40,316 bases of DNA from Comamonadaceae bacterium (lineage in GTDB: Bacteria; Pseudomonadota; Gammaproteobacteria; Burkholderiales; Burkholderiaceae_C), in contig JAJTGB010000011.1 of NCBI GenBank assembly GCA_021298995.1, positions 1-40,316 on the forward strand, written 5' to 3'. Every line of letters starts with the position of its first letter. The first letter of the stretch is position 1. The notes beneath the pieces are model-generated. The model was given only the letters and a program-made list of their open reading frames with translations, made no database searches and was not told where the DNA came from. Positions 7,755 to 16,786 of this stretch are shown here, in pieces. A program made the translations under genes and the position numbers.

Positions 7755-9503
7755 TCAAGCCATGCGTACCAATCGTCCTGGTCGTGCAGATGTGATCTTT
7801 CCATGGCGCTGTACCTGCTCACCTGCAACCCATGTGGCCACATAGCCCTCAGCCTTTTGCAAAAAGCGTTTGCCACCCGCGGGTAAGTCGCGAACCAATT
7901 GTGGCAAGCCCACGCTGAGCTTTTGAGGGTCAATAGCGTTGATGTCTGCACGCATGCCAACCGCCAACACGCCGCGATCTTTGAGGCCTAAGTAGTTGGC
8001 GTTGCGACGCGTCAACATTTCAATCACAGTTTCCAGTGGCAGTGCGTCTTTTCCGCGGCCTTGCACCCAATGCGTCAACATGAAGGTGGTGAAACTGGCA
8101 TCGCAGACCGTGCCCACGTGGGCACCGGCATCACTCAATCCACTCAAGGCGCGGGGGTGTTCGAGCATTTTGCGTACGGTGTCGAGGTTGCCTTCGTTGT
8201 AATTGAAGATGGGGAAGTAAATCAAGCCTTCACCATGGCCAGCGCTTAAATGATCGTAAATGACCTCTAAGGGTGTGACTCCTTTTTGTTTGGCGCGAAC
8301 CAAGAAGCTTTCCATCACAGAAGGTTCGTAGTTCAAGTTGGCTTCCAGCGGGAACATGCGGCCACTGATCATGTCTATCTTGGCCAACAAAATGTCCACC
8401 AAGGGCGGAATGGAACTGCCATCGCCTGCCAGTCGCTCAGATTTTTCTGAAAGGATGCGGGCTTTACGGGCGGGGTCGCGCAGCGCTGCAGCACGTTCAG
8501 CCAAAGGGAGGTGTGCTACTTCTTTGTAGGAGGGGAATCCCATGAAAGGATGGAAGCTGGCATCGAGGCCATTTAGCACACCAATGCCGCGTGCACCTGT
8601 TTGCATAAAGAGGGGTAAGCCGCTGGCCACCGCTTTTTCAACGCGTTCCTGAATGCGTAAATATTGCTCGCCTCCGGGGTCACGCTGAAGCCAAGTAAGC
8701 GATAGCGATTTGCCACTGGCTTTTGCAATGGCTTCTACCAAATCAAATTCGGCTTCAAACTCTGCGGGGCCCTTCAGAAGGTTGTAGTCACTCACCATTT
8801 GCACGACACCATGCGACAGACCTTGGAAGGCTTGCGCCAACCCAGTCAGTTCGGCATGGCTGGCCTCTGCTGCAGGAGTTTCTTTGCCTTCAGAGGTGCG
8901 GTGGTTGTCGCTGCGTCCTGTACTAAATCCCACGGCACCCGCTTCTAGTGCTTCTCGCAAAAGAGCACGCATTTTTTCGATGTCTTGGGGCGTAGCCACT
9001 TCGTGGGCCAAGGCACGCTCTTTCATGACGTACATGCGCAGCGGATCGTGCGGGACTTGCACCAAAAAATCGAGGCTGTGAGGCGTTGCCTCCAACGCAT
9101 TCATGTACTGCGGAAAGCTTTCCCAGTTCCACACAATGCCTTCGTGCAAGGCGGCGCCAGGAATGTCTTCCACGCCTTCCATGAGCTTGACCAAATCGTC
9201 TTCAGCACCTGGGCGTTTAGGTGCAAAACCCACACCGCAGTTGCCCATGACCACCGTGGTCACACCGTGGTAGATGCTAGGGGTGAAGCAGGCGTCCCAG
9301 GTTACTTGCCCGTCATAGTGGGTGTGCAAGTCGACAAACCCCGGCGTGATCCAGAGGCCTGTGGCATCGATGGTTTCTTTGGCAGCTTCGTTGATCTGAC
9401 CGATTTGAGTGATGCGCCCAGCTTCAATGCCGACATCTGCGATGAATGTTTTTTGGCCTGTGCCGTCAACCACAGTGCCGTTTTTAATCAAGCAATCGAG
9501 CAT
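7755..9503 (-). CDS. N-acyl-D-amino-acid deacylase-like amidohydrolase
   Basis: 582 residues from ATG 9503, which has GGAGAAG upstream; an extension to 9539 would read deeper into the preceding gene. It is an amidohydrolase of the D-aminoacylase type: GLWITPGFVDLHTHYDGQ with metal-binding H60/H62, the family string MGNCGVGFAP at about 86-95, GFSTGRSDN and a late SDAGAHVG. Such enzymes hydrolyse N-acyl-D-amino acids or related amides in the cytoplasm; the actual substrate is unknown and automatic names for this family are often wrong. Its start overlaps the end of the BASS transporter gene by 20 bases, so it is probably translated in coupling with it and may act on what that carrier imports. 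Confidence 0.88.
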   Translation of the reverse strand: MLDCLIKNGTVVDGTGQKTFIADVGIEAGRITQIGQINEAAKETIDATGLWITPGFVDLHTHYDGQVTWDACFTPSIYHGVTTVVMGNCGVGFAPKRPGAEDDLVKLMEGVEDIPGAALHEGIVWNWESFPQYMNALEATPHSLDFLVQVPHDPLRMYVMKERALAHEVATPQDIEKMRALLREALEAGAVGFSTGRSDNHRTSEGKETPAAEASHAELTGLAQAFQGLSHGVVQMVSDYNLLKGPAEFEAEFDLVEAIAKASGKSLSLTWLQRDPGGEQYLRIQERVEKAVASGLPLFMQTGARGIGVLNGLDASFHPFMGFPSYKEVAHLPLAERAAALRDPARKARILSEKSERLAGDGSSIPPLVDILLAKIDMISGRMFPLEANLNYEPSVMESFLVRAKQKGVTPLEVIYDHLSAGHGEGLIYFPIFNYNEGNLDTVRKMLEHPRALSGLSDAGAHVGTVCDASFTTFMLTHWVQGRGKDALPLETVIEMLTRRNANYLGLKDRGVLAVGMRADINAIDPQKLSVGLPQLVRDLPAGGKRFLQKAEGYVATWVAGEQVQRHGKITSARPGRLVRMA

Positions 9504-10359
9504 CTTTTCTTCTCCAAACATACGCCAAAGACATGCCACTCACAATGTGCCAAATACCCCACAAGCTGGCCAAGGTCACCATGCCTAAATCACTGTTGAA
9601 TTGCACTGCAATGATGCCCAGGGCCAAACCAGAATTTTGCATGCCACCTTCAATCATCACGGCACGGCGATTGCGTTCACTCAAACCCATTGTGATGCTG
9701 GTGAGCCATCCAAAAAACAAGCCGCTGGCATTGTGCAAAACCACCAGCAGCAGGGTGGGCAGCAAGCCCAGCGTGAGCAGTTGACGTTCTTTGATGAGGC
9801 CTGCCACGATGAAAAGCAGCAGCGCAATCAAAGAAAAATGGCCAAGGGGTTTGCGAATGCGCTCGGTCAAAGCGGGCAGCCTGTGAGAGGCCAGCAAGCC
9901 CAATGTGAGCGGCACACCCAGCAGTAAAAACAAACTGATCCAAATGCCGGAGGCATCGATTGACAATTCTTTCAACCATAAGGCTGTCTCTGGATTGGCG
10001 GCCATCATCCAGCTAAAGTTGAAGGGTGTGGCAAACAAGGCAATGATGCTGGCCACAGCGGAGATGCTGACCGACAAAGCCGTGTTCCCGCGTCCCATGT
10101 GGGTGACCACGTTGCTGAGGCTTCCGCCCGGGCAAGCGGCCACCAAAATCATGGCGGCCTCTACGTTGGGAGGCAGGTCTAAAAGGAGTGTGGCGGCCCA
10201 TGTGGCTACGGGCAACAAGATGAACTGCGGTATGAGCCCACAGATCACCGCTTTGGGCTCTTGGGCGACTCGCTTGAAGTCGTCTAGGCGCAGCTCTAGG
10301 GCCACTGAAAACACCATGGTCGCCAAGACCATGCTTAAGACGATCTGGGATGCATTCAT
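9484..10359 (-). CDS. Bile acid:sodium symporter (BASS) family transporter
   Basis: 291 residues from ATG 10359, preceded at 8 bases by AAGG; a GTG at 10365 overlapping the upstream stop is the alternative. About nine hydrophobic segments. The family marks are VLATMVFSVALELRLDDF at the N-terminus, ACPGGSLSNVVTHMGRGN (the conserved crossover region of BASS proteins) and EGGMQNSGLALGI in the second half. BASS carriers move organic anions with sodium across the inner membrane; bacterial substrates include 2-oxo acids, pantoate and amino-acid derivatives. It is the middle gene of a tight trio: DUF6352 ends 2 bases before it and the amidohydrolase begins inside its end. Confidence 0.9.
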   Translation of the reverse strand: MNASQIVLSMVLATMVFSVALELRLDDFKRVAQEPKAVICGLIPQFILLPVATWAATLLLDLPPNVEAAMILVAACPGGSLSNVVTHMGRGNTALSVSISAVASIIALFATPFNFSWMMAANPETALWLKELSIDASGIWISLFLLLGVPLTLGLLASHRLPALTERIRKPLGHFSLIALLLFIVAGLIKERQLLTLGLLPTLLLVVLHNASGLFFGWLTSITMGLSERNRRAVMIEGGMQNSGLALGIIAVQFNSDLGMVTLASLWGIWHIVSGMSLAYVWRRKDARLLD

Positions 10360-10361
10360 GT

Positions 10362-11393
10362 TCACGACCTTCGTGCAAGCGGCAAATTCAAGAGCAAGTT
10401 TTGCGGTTTGATTTTGAGCAGATTTTGCGGGTCCATGGCCATGGCCAGGTACACCGGTTTGCCACTCACTTCCTGTAGCATGTCGCTGGCGCTGTCAAAG
10501 TTTAGAACAAACAAGCAGAGCATGCGACGCTGACGGTCTTCGTCAATGCTTTGACCGTTGTAGAGGTCGTTTAGCATGCTGCTGGCCTGCGCATCAAGCC
10601 CCACATGCCAAACCCAATGCGCATCTTCAATTTCACGAGCCGTGACAATGCGCACACTGGCGCTAGTGAAGTGAGCGATCCAGCGTTCGAGCACACGGCA
10701 AAAAGCGTCAATGAGAGGCTGCCCCAAATTCATACAGGCCACCATGTCGAAGCGTTCGCTTCGCTCCCAATAGCTATCCTCTGTAGTGTCTTGAATGACA
10801 TCCAAGTCGACACTGCGCAGGGGAATGCCGCCTTGCTTGAGCAATTCCCCCAAACTGCCAAAGCCACTTTCAAGCGCATGACGTTCCACTGTTTCGTAAT
10901 CGGCAGCCATCACGGAGCCATCTTCCAAAACAGATATTTTTTGGGTTCTGAAAAGCAACTCTGCGGCCCGGGCTTCTAAAGGTGTGCACTCTTCGCCCAA
11001 GATGTGTTGCACCAAGACTTGCGTGATTTGATTCACCAAGATGGGCGGCACATCAACGCCTTGCCCCTCGAATAAAGCCCAGTAACTGGCTTCTAGGGTG
11101 GCGTGGGCCAAAATGCGGTTGCGAAAACGCAACCAGACTACCATGTTGTCGGCGGCATCGCGATCTTCAACCTGGGCCAAGTCGGCGGTTTGCAAATCAA
11201 GCCGCGGATTTTCAAGCAAGCGCTCATGAATTTCAATTTCATGCTTGCAAGAACTTTCAATGGGCGCCAACTCTGGGCGCAACAACAGAACCCTTAGAAA
11301 ATCATCAGTGACGGTGAGGTGACCTCGCGCGTCTTTTTTCAGTTGTGCATAGCCCGCTTGGGGCCAAAGACTTTGCGCAGAATCACTCATCAT
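10362..11393 (-). CDS. DUF6352 family protein, function unknown
   Basis: 343 residues, soluble, no signal peptide. The N-terminal SLWPQAGYAQLKKDARGHLTVT, the middle ARAAELLFRTQKISVLEDGSVMAAD and the acidic C-terminal part recall the Burkholderiales-specific family I know as DUF6352; this is from memory. No catalytic motif can be seen. It starts a three-gene unit with the BASS transporter and the amidohydrolase, whose junctions are 2 bases and a 20-base overlap, so it is likely coexpressed with transport and hydrolysis of an organic acid. No good ribosome site precedes its two alternative ATGs (11393, 11390). Confidence 0.75.
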   Translation of the reverse strand: MMSDSAQSLWPQAGYAQLKKDARGHLTVTDDFLRVLLLRPELAPIESSCKHEIEIHERLLENPRLDLQTADLAQVEDRDAADNMVVWLRFRNRILAHATLEASYWALFEGQGVDVPPILVNQITQVLVQHILGEECTPLEARAAELLFRTQKISVLEDGSVMAADYETVERHALESGFGSLGELLKQGGIPLRSVDLDVIQDTTEDSYWERSERFDMVACMNLGQPLIDAFCRVLERWIAHFTSASVRIVTAREIEDAHWVWHVGLDAQASSMLNDLYNGQSIDEDRQRRMLCLFVLNFDSASDMLQEVSGKPVYLAMAMDPQNLLKIKPQNLLLNLPLARRS

Positions 11394-11410
11394 GAAGAAA
11401 CTGTTCTATT

Positions 11411-11554
11411 TCAAACGGGTTTTTTGCCACGGGGAATCACGGCCGTGATTTTTTGCACTGGGCGCTCGGTGTCGACAGCAATGGTTTTGGGTGGAGAAGT
11501 GTCCTTTTTTGGTTTTTTGGACTCTTTGTTTGATTTTTGTTGACCTTTGGCCAT
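11411..11554 (-). CDS. small basic protein (47 residues), conserved MAKGQ-type
   Basis: ATG 11554 to TGA 11411-11413, 47 residues. A good ribosome site AAGGTGA lies 5 bases before the ATG. The protein starts MAKGQQKSNKESKKPKKD, is rich in Lys/Pro, and ends VIPRGKKPV. Short Lys-rich proteins starting MAKGQ are, from memory, common hypothetical proteins in proteobacteria. The charge suggests nucleic-acid or ribosome contact, but that is inference. It lies between DUF6352 and arfB, divergent from arfB across about 100 bases. It is easily missed because it is short. Confidence 0.7.
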   Translation of the reverse strand: MAKGQQKSNKESKKPKKDTSPPKTIAVDTERPVQKITAVIPRGKKPV

Positions 11555-11651
11555 AGGATCACCTTGAGATAGTTAAGAGCGCAGTTTACGCGAGGCACAA
11601 TCAATGCCCAAGAGGGAAGGCATCACAGATGCTGCATATTCAGGGTTTGTC

Positions 11652-12056
11652 ATGACAATTTTTCACATTTCACCCGATGAGCTTGAGCTCACAGCCATTC
11701 GGTCGCAGGGGCCCGGTGGCCAAAATGTGAACAAGGTGGCCAGCGCCATTCAATTGCGCTTTGACATTCAGGCTTCCAGCTTGCCCTTGGATTTGAAAGA
11801 ACGGCTTCTCAATTTGCGCGATCACCGCATCACACAATCGGGGGTGGTGGTGATCAAGTCGCAAGAACACCGCAGCCAAGACATGAACCGCATGGCCGCA
11901 TTGCTGCGTTTGCACGATTTGCTCGAACTGGCGGCGGTGGAGAAAAAGAAACGCAAAGCGACGCGGCCTACACGCAGTTCGCAAGTCAAACGTGTCGACA
12001 GCAAAGTAAAGCGAGGACAGACCAAATCACTTCGGGGCAAAGCAAATTGGGATTGA
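11652..12056 (+). CDS. arfB: Alternative ribosome-rescue factor ArfB
   Basis: 134 residues from ATG 11652, the start that matches the length of E. coli ArfB (YaeJ); an in-frame ATG at 11604 would add 16 residues of doubtful fit. The GGQ peptidyl-tRNA hydrolysis motif is in RSQGPGGQNVNKV near residues 22-28, followed by the class-I release-factor-like fold. The basic C-terminal tail (KKKRKATRPTRSSQVKR to RGKANWD) is the part that enters the empty mRNA channel of stalled ribosomes. It should release peptides from ribosomes stalled without a stop codon. It is convergent with miaA. Confidence 0.92.
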   Translation: MTIFHISPDELELTAIRSQGPGGQNVNKVASAIQLRFDIQASSLPLDLKERLLNLRDHRITQSGVVVIKSQEHRSQDMNRMAALLRLHDLLELAAVEKKKRKATRPTRSSQVKRVDSKVKRGQTKSLRGKANWD

Positions 12057-12062
12057 TCAATT

Positions 12063-12076
12063 TGGCCTGAGGGCCA
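12063..12076. terminator. weak hairpin between convergent arfB and miaA
   Basis: TGGCC-TGAG-GGCCA forms a 5-bp stem just after the arfB stop. It has no clear T-run on either side, so it is at best a weak or Rho-assisted terminator. Confidence 0.3.
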
Positions 12077-12084
12077 GGGCCTAT

Positions 12085-13038
12085 TTAGGCGGCGCTTGGA
12101 GACCATTGTGCATCCACCCACTGCAGTGCTTGCTGCACCACCTGCGCACCGTCAGCTTGCACGATGTGACGTTTTGGCATGCTTCTTAACCAAGTCAGTT
12201 GTCTTTTGGCCAATTGCCGTGTGGCAAAGATGCCGCGGTCACGCAACTCGGCCATGGGCATGGTGCCGTCGAGGGCTTCCCAGGCTTGACGATAACCCAC
12301 GCAGCGCATCGAGGGCAGGTCGATTTGCAAATCGCCACGTGCCCTCAGTGTTTTGACCTCCTCTAAAAAGCCATGCGCCAGCATGTCGTCAAAGCGCTGT
12401 TCAATGCGGTGGTGCAGCCAGGCACGGTTAAGGGGTTCCAAGCTGAGCATGGGAACGTTGATCGCTTCACTCGCACTGACGGCATTTTGTTGAAAGCTCG
12501 AAAGAGCCCGGCCCGAAACTCTGAATACCTCCAGAGCTCGAGAGATGCGTTGGCTGTCTGCAGGGGCTAGCCGTGCGGCAGTGAGGGGGTCCACAAGTTT
12601 CAATTGCGCATGAAGGGCTGGCCAACCCAATTGTTCTGCTTCTTCTTGAATGCGGGCTCTGATGACGGGGTCAGCGCTAGGCATGTCGTTCAAACCTTCC
12701 ATCAAGGCTTTGAAGTAAAGCATGGTGCCGCCCACCAACAATGGCAGCTTGCCCCGACTAGAAATCTCTTGGATACAGGCCAATGCATCACGCGCAAATT
12801 CTGCCGCGCTGTAGGCGTTGAGGGGATCGCGAATGTTGATCAGGTGATGCGGCACAGCGTCCAGCTCTGCCAGACTGGGCTTGGCCGTGCCAATGTCCAT
12901 GCCTTTGTAAACCAAGGCGGAGTCGACACTGATGATTTCAGCGCCGCCTCTTTTTTGCAGGTGGTCTGCCATGGCCATGGCTAAGCCTGTTTTGCCGCTG
13001 GCGGTGGGTCCTGCAATGGCAATTGCATGAAGTTTCAT
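12085..13038 (-). CDS. miaA: tRNA dimethylallyltransferase MiaA
   Basis: 317 residues from ATG 13038; longer frames upstream lie inside the exporter gene and are rejected. The P-loop [13 protein letters not shown] is at about residues 8-20, then [47 protein letters not shown] and [10 protein letters not shown], all family motifs. MiaA transfers a dimethylallyl group to A37 of tRNAs reading UNN codons. The start overlaps the stop of the exporter gene in ATGA, so translation is probably coupled. In E. coli miaA directly follows mutL; here an exporter gene stands between them. Complete at both ends. Confidence 0.96.
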   Translation of the reverse strand: MKLHAIAIAGPTASGKTGLAMAMADHLQKRGGAEIISVDSALVYKGMDIGTAKPSLAELDAVPHHLINIRDPLNAYSAAEFARDALACIQEISSRGKLPLLVGGTMLYFKALMEGLNDMPSADPVIRARIQEEAEQLGWPALHAQLKLVDPLTAARLAPADSQRISRALEVFRVSGRALSSFQQNAVSASEAINVPMLSLEPLNRAWLHHRIEQRFDDMLAHGFLEEVKTLRARGDLQIDLPSMRCVGYRQAWEALDGTMPMAELRDRGIFATRQLAKRQLTWLRSMPKRHIVQADGAQVVQQALQWVDAQWSPSAA

Positions 13039-14282
13039 TTTGTGACAGTTGCGGGGGCAGCCTGAAGCAAAGGAATTTTGCGCACAGCCAAAGAGCCAAT
13101 CAGGCCCAAACAAATGGATGCATACATGATGCCTTGTGCCATGGTCAACAAGGGATCGCTCATGTGCGTGCCAATCCAAGAGCCTATGCCAAAAGCGACC
13201 AACATCATCGAGAAGCCATTCAAGGCTGATGCCGTGCCGGCCATTTCAGGAAATGGTGCAACACAACCGCTTTGGCCGCAAGGTTGGTGCACGCCATGTG
13301 CCAACAAAAAGATATTGACTGGCAGCATCACAGCCCAAGGGCCAAACCAGGATTGCCCTGGGCCTGCATAAGCCACCAGCAACATCAAAGCGCCCGCCAA
13401 CAAACTCACAAAACTGGCCGCGAACACGCAGGTTTGAACACTGATGCGCAACAACAACCAACGGCAGATGAAGGTGCCAACGATGTAGGACAGCGACATC
13501 GAAAACATCAACAGCCCGTAGACTGTTTTGCTCAAGCCCATGGTTTGTGTAAATACAAACGGCGAGGTGGCCAAAAATGTAAATAGACCCGCATAAGAAG
13601 CGGTAGACAAAGCGCTGTAGGCTTGAAAGGTGGGGTGGCGAACAATGTGTTTGATCGAGGTCCACAAGTTGTTGATTTGAAGTGCATTCGGGTTGCGTTG
13701 CTGCAAACTTTCATCAAAAGAAAAGTAAATCAGTAAGCCTGTGAAGGTGGCAAATACAATCAAACTGCTGAGAGCCCAGCGCCAACCCATCAGGTCTGTG
13801 AGAAACCCGCCTACCGGTACGCAAGTACACGCAATCACACCCAATCCCGTGAGGGCCTGAGACATGATTTTGGCGCCTTGCACGGGCTCATACAGATCGC
13901 GAATAATGGCGCGTGCTGCCATCACACACGCCCCCATGGCCACACCTTGAAGTGTTCGCGCTGCAATGAGGGTCTCAATGCCAGGCGCCAATACACAGCC
14001 AATGGCAGAGGCTACATAAACCGCGATGCCGCCCAACAATACGGGTCTGCGCCCCCATTTGTCTGACAAGGGCCCCCAGACCAACTGGGAGGTGCCAAAT
14101 GCCAAGAGCAGTGCGGTAAGTGTGAGTTGGGCTTGCACCATGCTGGCGCTAAAGTCTTCGGTTAAGGCGGGTAGGGCTGGCAAGTACAAGTCGGTGGTGA
14201 TGGGCTGCAAGCCAAGCAGCATGGCCAGCAAAAGAACCGTCATCGATTGACTGCGCGTACCCAATGGGGGCGTGTTGGACAT
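13035..14282 (-). CDS. Bcr/CflA-type drug-resistance MFS transporter
   Basis: 415 residues from ATG 14282, which shares one base with the mutL stop (TGATG); the TTG just upstream is not needed. About twelve membrane helices. The N-terminal [14 protein letters not shown] and motif-A loop [17 protein letters not shown] are typical of Bcr/CflA proton-driven exporters, as is [18 protein letters not shown]. It should export a drug or metabolite across the inner membrane. Its location between mutL and miaA is unusual. Because its start depends on the mutL stop, the mutL frameshift could alter its translation. Confidence 0.92.
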   Translation of the reverse strand: MSNTPPLGTRSQSMTVLLLAMLLGLQPITTDLYLPALPALTEDFSASMVQAQLTLTALLLAFGTSQLVWGPLSDKWGRRPVLLGGIAVYVASAIGCVLAPGIETLIAARTLQGVAMGACVMAARAIIRDLYEPVQGAKIMSQALTGLGVIACTCVPVGGFLTDLMGWRWALSSLIVFATFTGLLIYFSFDESLQQRNPNALQINNLWTSIKHIVRHPTFQAYSALSTASYAGLFTFLATSPFVFTQTMGLSKTVYGLLMFSMSLSYIVGTFICRWLLLRISVQTCVFAASFVSLLAGALMLLVAYAGPGQSWFGPWAVMLPVNIFLLAHGVHQPCGQSGCVAPFPEMAGTASALNGFSMMLVAFGIGSWIGTHMSDPLLTMAQGIMYASICLGLIGSLAVRKIPLLQAAPATVTK

Positions 14283-16065
14283 CAACGACCCCGCAAGAAC
14301 AGGGCGTCTAATTCACGCAGACTGACTTGCCGCCAGGTCGGTCGACCGTGGTTGCACTGATCTGAGCGTTCGGTGTCTTCCATTTGTCTGAGCAAGGCGT
14401 TCATTTCATCCAATGTGAGTTTGCGATTGGCGCGCACTGCGCCATGGCAAGCCATGGTGGCTAAGATTTCATTTTGAGCGCGTTGAACCACCGTGGCAGC
14501 ATCGTGCTGGGCCAATTCAGCCAACACACTTCGCGCCAGTTCTACAGCATCGCCTTGGGCCAATGAAGTTGGTACTGCACGAACAGCCAAAGTTTTAGCT
14601 GACAAAGCAGAAATTTCTAAACCCAATTGGGCCCAATTCTTTCGTGCGCTGCGTGCATGTCAACCACCACCAAGCCTTGGCTGTTTTCTGCCAAGATGTA
14701 GACGCCTTGCAACTGGGCGATGGCTCGGCCAAGTGGCCAATCATGCGTCTCTTGAGATGAGTCGTTTGAAGTCAATTTTGTGCTTGGCGTGGTGCTTGGC
14801 GCCGTGCTTGCAAAACTTCTTGCAAAACTGCTTGTTTGTTCTTCGACTTTGGGCGCGCTGCCCCACAAGGCTTTCAATTCGGCCAATGCCTGAGCAGGAT
14901 CTTCTGTTCGGCGCTGAGCATCAAATGCCATACCGCGCTGTGACCAATTGGGATGGATGGCCGGTGTAGATGGACTGGATTTGAGTTGGAGTTGGGGTCT
15001 AGAGTCTGAATCGGCAAGGCTGGCTGTCGAACTCTGTTGGCCAGAAAGCAATTGCGCCCGAGGTACGGCCAATGCACTTTCAATGGCGTGTCGCATGGCC
15101 TGGTGAACTTCACGGCTGTCGCGAAATCGAACTTCAATTTTGGTGGGATGGACATTGACATCCACTCTAGCCGGGTCCATTTGCAAATACAGCACGTACA
15201 CGGGTTGGCGTTGACCATGCAGCACATCTTCATAGGCACTTCGGGCACCATGGCTGATGACTTTGTCACGCACAAAACGCCCATTGACATACGCAAACTG
15301 TTGGTCTGCTCGAGCGCGCGCTGCATCCGGTGTACCGGCGCGTCCGCGAACATGAACAGGCCCCGACCTGAAATCAATGTTGACGGAGGAGGCAACAAAA
15401 TCTTCGCCCAGTACATCGGCCAAACGTTGGTTCCAACCGGCTTCACCTGGATGGCTGCGCCACTGCTCCACAATTTTGCCTTCGTGCCAAATGGCAAACC
15501 CCACCTCAGGTCTGGCCAATGCATGTCGTCGGACGGCTTCGATGCAATGGGCCAGTTCGGTATTTTCAGATTTTAGAAAATGACGCCGAGCAGGCGTTGA
15601 AAAGAACAGCTCTTTGACTTCGACGGTTGTACCAACAGCCCGAGCAGCGGGTCGAATTTCACCCGTTTGCCCCTCCAAAAGGAAGGCACTGGAGGCACCC
15701 TCAATGCGCGACAGCAAACTCATGTCGGACACTGAATTCATGGCGGCCAGCGCCTCGCCTCGAAAGCCCATGGTGGCCACAGACTCCAAATCTTCCAAGC
15801 TGACAATTTTGCTGGTGGCATGCCTTTTGAGCGCGATAGGCAGTTGATCAGCTGGGATGCCACAACCATCGTCTTCGACCGAAATCAGTCGAATGCCACC
15901 CCCCAGTAACCTCAGCGTAATCTGCCTTGCACCTGCGTCAAGCGCGTTGTCAACCAGTTCACGCACCACCGAAGCAGGGCGTTCGACCACCTCTCCGGCA
16001 GCAATCTGGCTGATGAGCACATCAGGCAGCTCTCGAATGGTGGGAAGGATTTGGACTTGGGACAT
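14282..16065 (-). pseudogene. mutL: DNA mismatch repair protein MutL, split by internal deletion and frameshift
   Basis: The reading frame from ATG 16065 gives a normal MutL ATPase half: E36 and N40 in RELVDNALDAGA, DDGCGIP at 65-71, GFRGEAL at 100-106 and later DVNVHPTKIEVRF. It then has a linker and reaches [12 protein letters not shown]. Directly after HERI it reads GPNWV and stops at 14617. The last part of MutL ([19 protein letters not shown] to the end [11 protein letters not shown]) continues in another frame to TGA 14282. About 50 residues expected between HERI and LGLEI (an estimate from memory) are missing, so this is a deletion and not just a slip. DMHAAHER resembles the endonuclease motif DQHA(X)2E(X)4E, whose last glutamate would be lost. 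A working full-length MutL is not expected unless this is a sequence error. Confidence 0.85.
14625..14638. repeat. 14-bp palindrome at the mutL break point
   Basis: AATTGGGCCCAATT is a perfect palindrome lying exactly where the two mutL frames meet. CCCAATT also occurs as a direct repeat (14622-14628 and 14632-14638). Such a site could promote slippage or misassembly, or may simply have been created by the deletion. Confidence 0.6.
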
Positions 16066-16128
16066 TCTCAAATTGTAGGTGCAGGGACCCCTCAATTCCC
16101 GATGAATGGGGAGGGGTTTCAAGAAAGG

Positions 16129-16134
16129 GATAAT
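16129..16134 (+). promoter_or_regulatory. possible -10 box of dedA
   Basis: GATAAT ends 6 bases before the dedA ATG, so transcription could begin at the start codon. No -35 match is seen. AGGGAT nearby might also act as a ribosome site, which makes this reading uncertain. Confidence 0.3.
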
Positions 16135-16140
16135 CGCGGC

Positions 16141-16776
16141 ATGGACTATTTCATGCAATTGATCGATTTTATTCTCCACGTTGACCGTTATTTGGAGATG
16201 TTTGTGGCCAATTACGGCCCATGGGTTTATGCCTTGCTGTTTCTCATCGTGTTTGTTGAAACGGGCCTGGTTGTGATGCCCTTCTTACCGGGCGATTCTT
16301 TGTTGTTCGTGGTGGGTACCTTGTGTGGCACGGGTCTTCTGAGCTTGCCTTTGGCCATGACCTTGCTTCTCATCGCCGCAATTGCAGGCGACCAAGTCAA
16401 TTACCGAATTGGTCGCTACTTCGGGCCCAAGGTTTTTCAATGGGAAAATTCGCGTTTTTTCAACCGATCCGCTTTTGACAAGGCCCACAATTTCTACGAA
16501 ACCTATGGTGGCATCACCATCGTTTTGGCGCGTTTCATGCCTTTTATTCGGACCTTTGTCCCGTTTGTGGCAGGTGTGGCGGCCATGACGCCATCTCGCT
16601 TTATCGCTTTCAACGTTCTTGGCGCCGTGATCTGGGTGTGTGGCCTGACCAGCGCAGGTTATTTATTTGGCGAAACAGCCTTTGTGCAGACGCACTTAAG
16701 CAAAATCATTTGGGCCATGATTTTCGTACCTGGTTTGTTAGCGCTTTGGGGCGCTTGGCGCGCGCATCGAAAGTAA
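16141..16776 (+). CDS. DedA family membrane protein
   Basis: 211 residues from ATG 16141; an in-frame extension to 16051 would overlap mutL and is rejected. It matches DedA/SNARE-associated proteins: FVETGLVVMPFLPGDSLLF, then GDQVNYRIGRYFGPKVF, an FYETYGG segment and ARFMPFIRTFVPFVAGVAAM, with several membrane helices. DedA proteins are linked to undecaprenyl-phosphate or phospholipid translocation and membrane homeostasis. It lies on the opposite strand between mutL and amiC together with a sugar kinase gene 10 bases downstream, with which it probably forms a transcript. Confidence 0.93.
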   Translation: MDYFMQLIDFILHVDRYLEMFVANYGPWVYALLFLIVFVETGLVVMPFLPGDSLLFVVGTLCGTGLLSLPLAMTLLLIAAIAGDQVNYRIGRYFGPKVFQWENSRFFNRSAFDKAHNFYETYGGITIVLARFMPFIRTFVPFVAGVAAMTPSRFIAFNVLGAVIWVCGLTSAGYLFGETAFVQTHLSKIIWAMIFVPGLLALWGAWRAHRK

Positions 16777-16779
16777 AAT
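16774..16779 (+). promoter_or_regulatory. possible -10 box of the sugar kinase gene
   Basis: TAAAAT overlaps the dedA stop and ends 7 bases before the kinase ATG, which would give a leaderless message. No ribosome site is visible ahead of this ATG. No -35 was found. Confidence 0.3.
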
Positions 16780-16786
16780 TTCGAGC

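Noticed and set aside
13039-13179. N-terminal extension of miaA by 47 codons
   Set aside because: The extension is inside the exporter gene and does not look like MiaA; the ATG 13038 gives the usual N-terminus before the P-loop.
14600-14660. Programmed frameshift in mutL
   Set aside because: A ribosomal slip could join the two frames but would not restore the roughly 50 residues missing between HERI and LGLEI. No slippery heptamer is present at the joint.
15037-15576. 179-codon plus-strand frame opposite mutL
   Set aside because: Antisense shadow of a well-conserved ATPase domain; no motif of its own.
16066-16179. N-terminal extension of mutL by 38 codons
   Set aside because: It overlaps the start of dedA and has no likeness to MutL, which normally begins close to the ILPTIRELP-type stretch.
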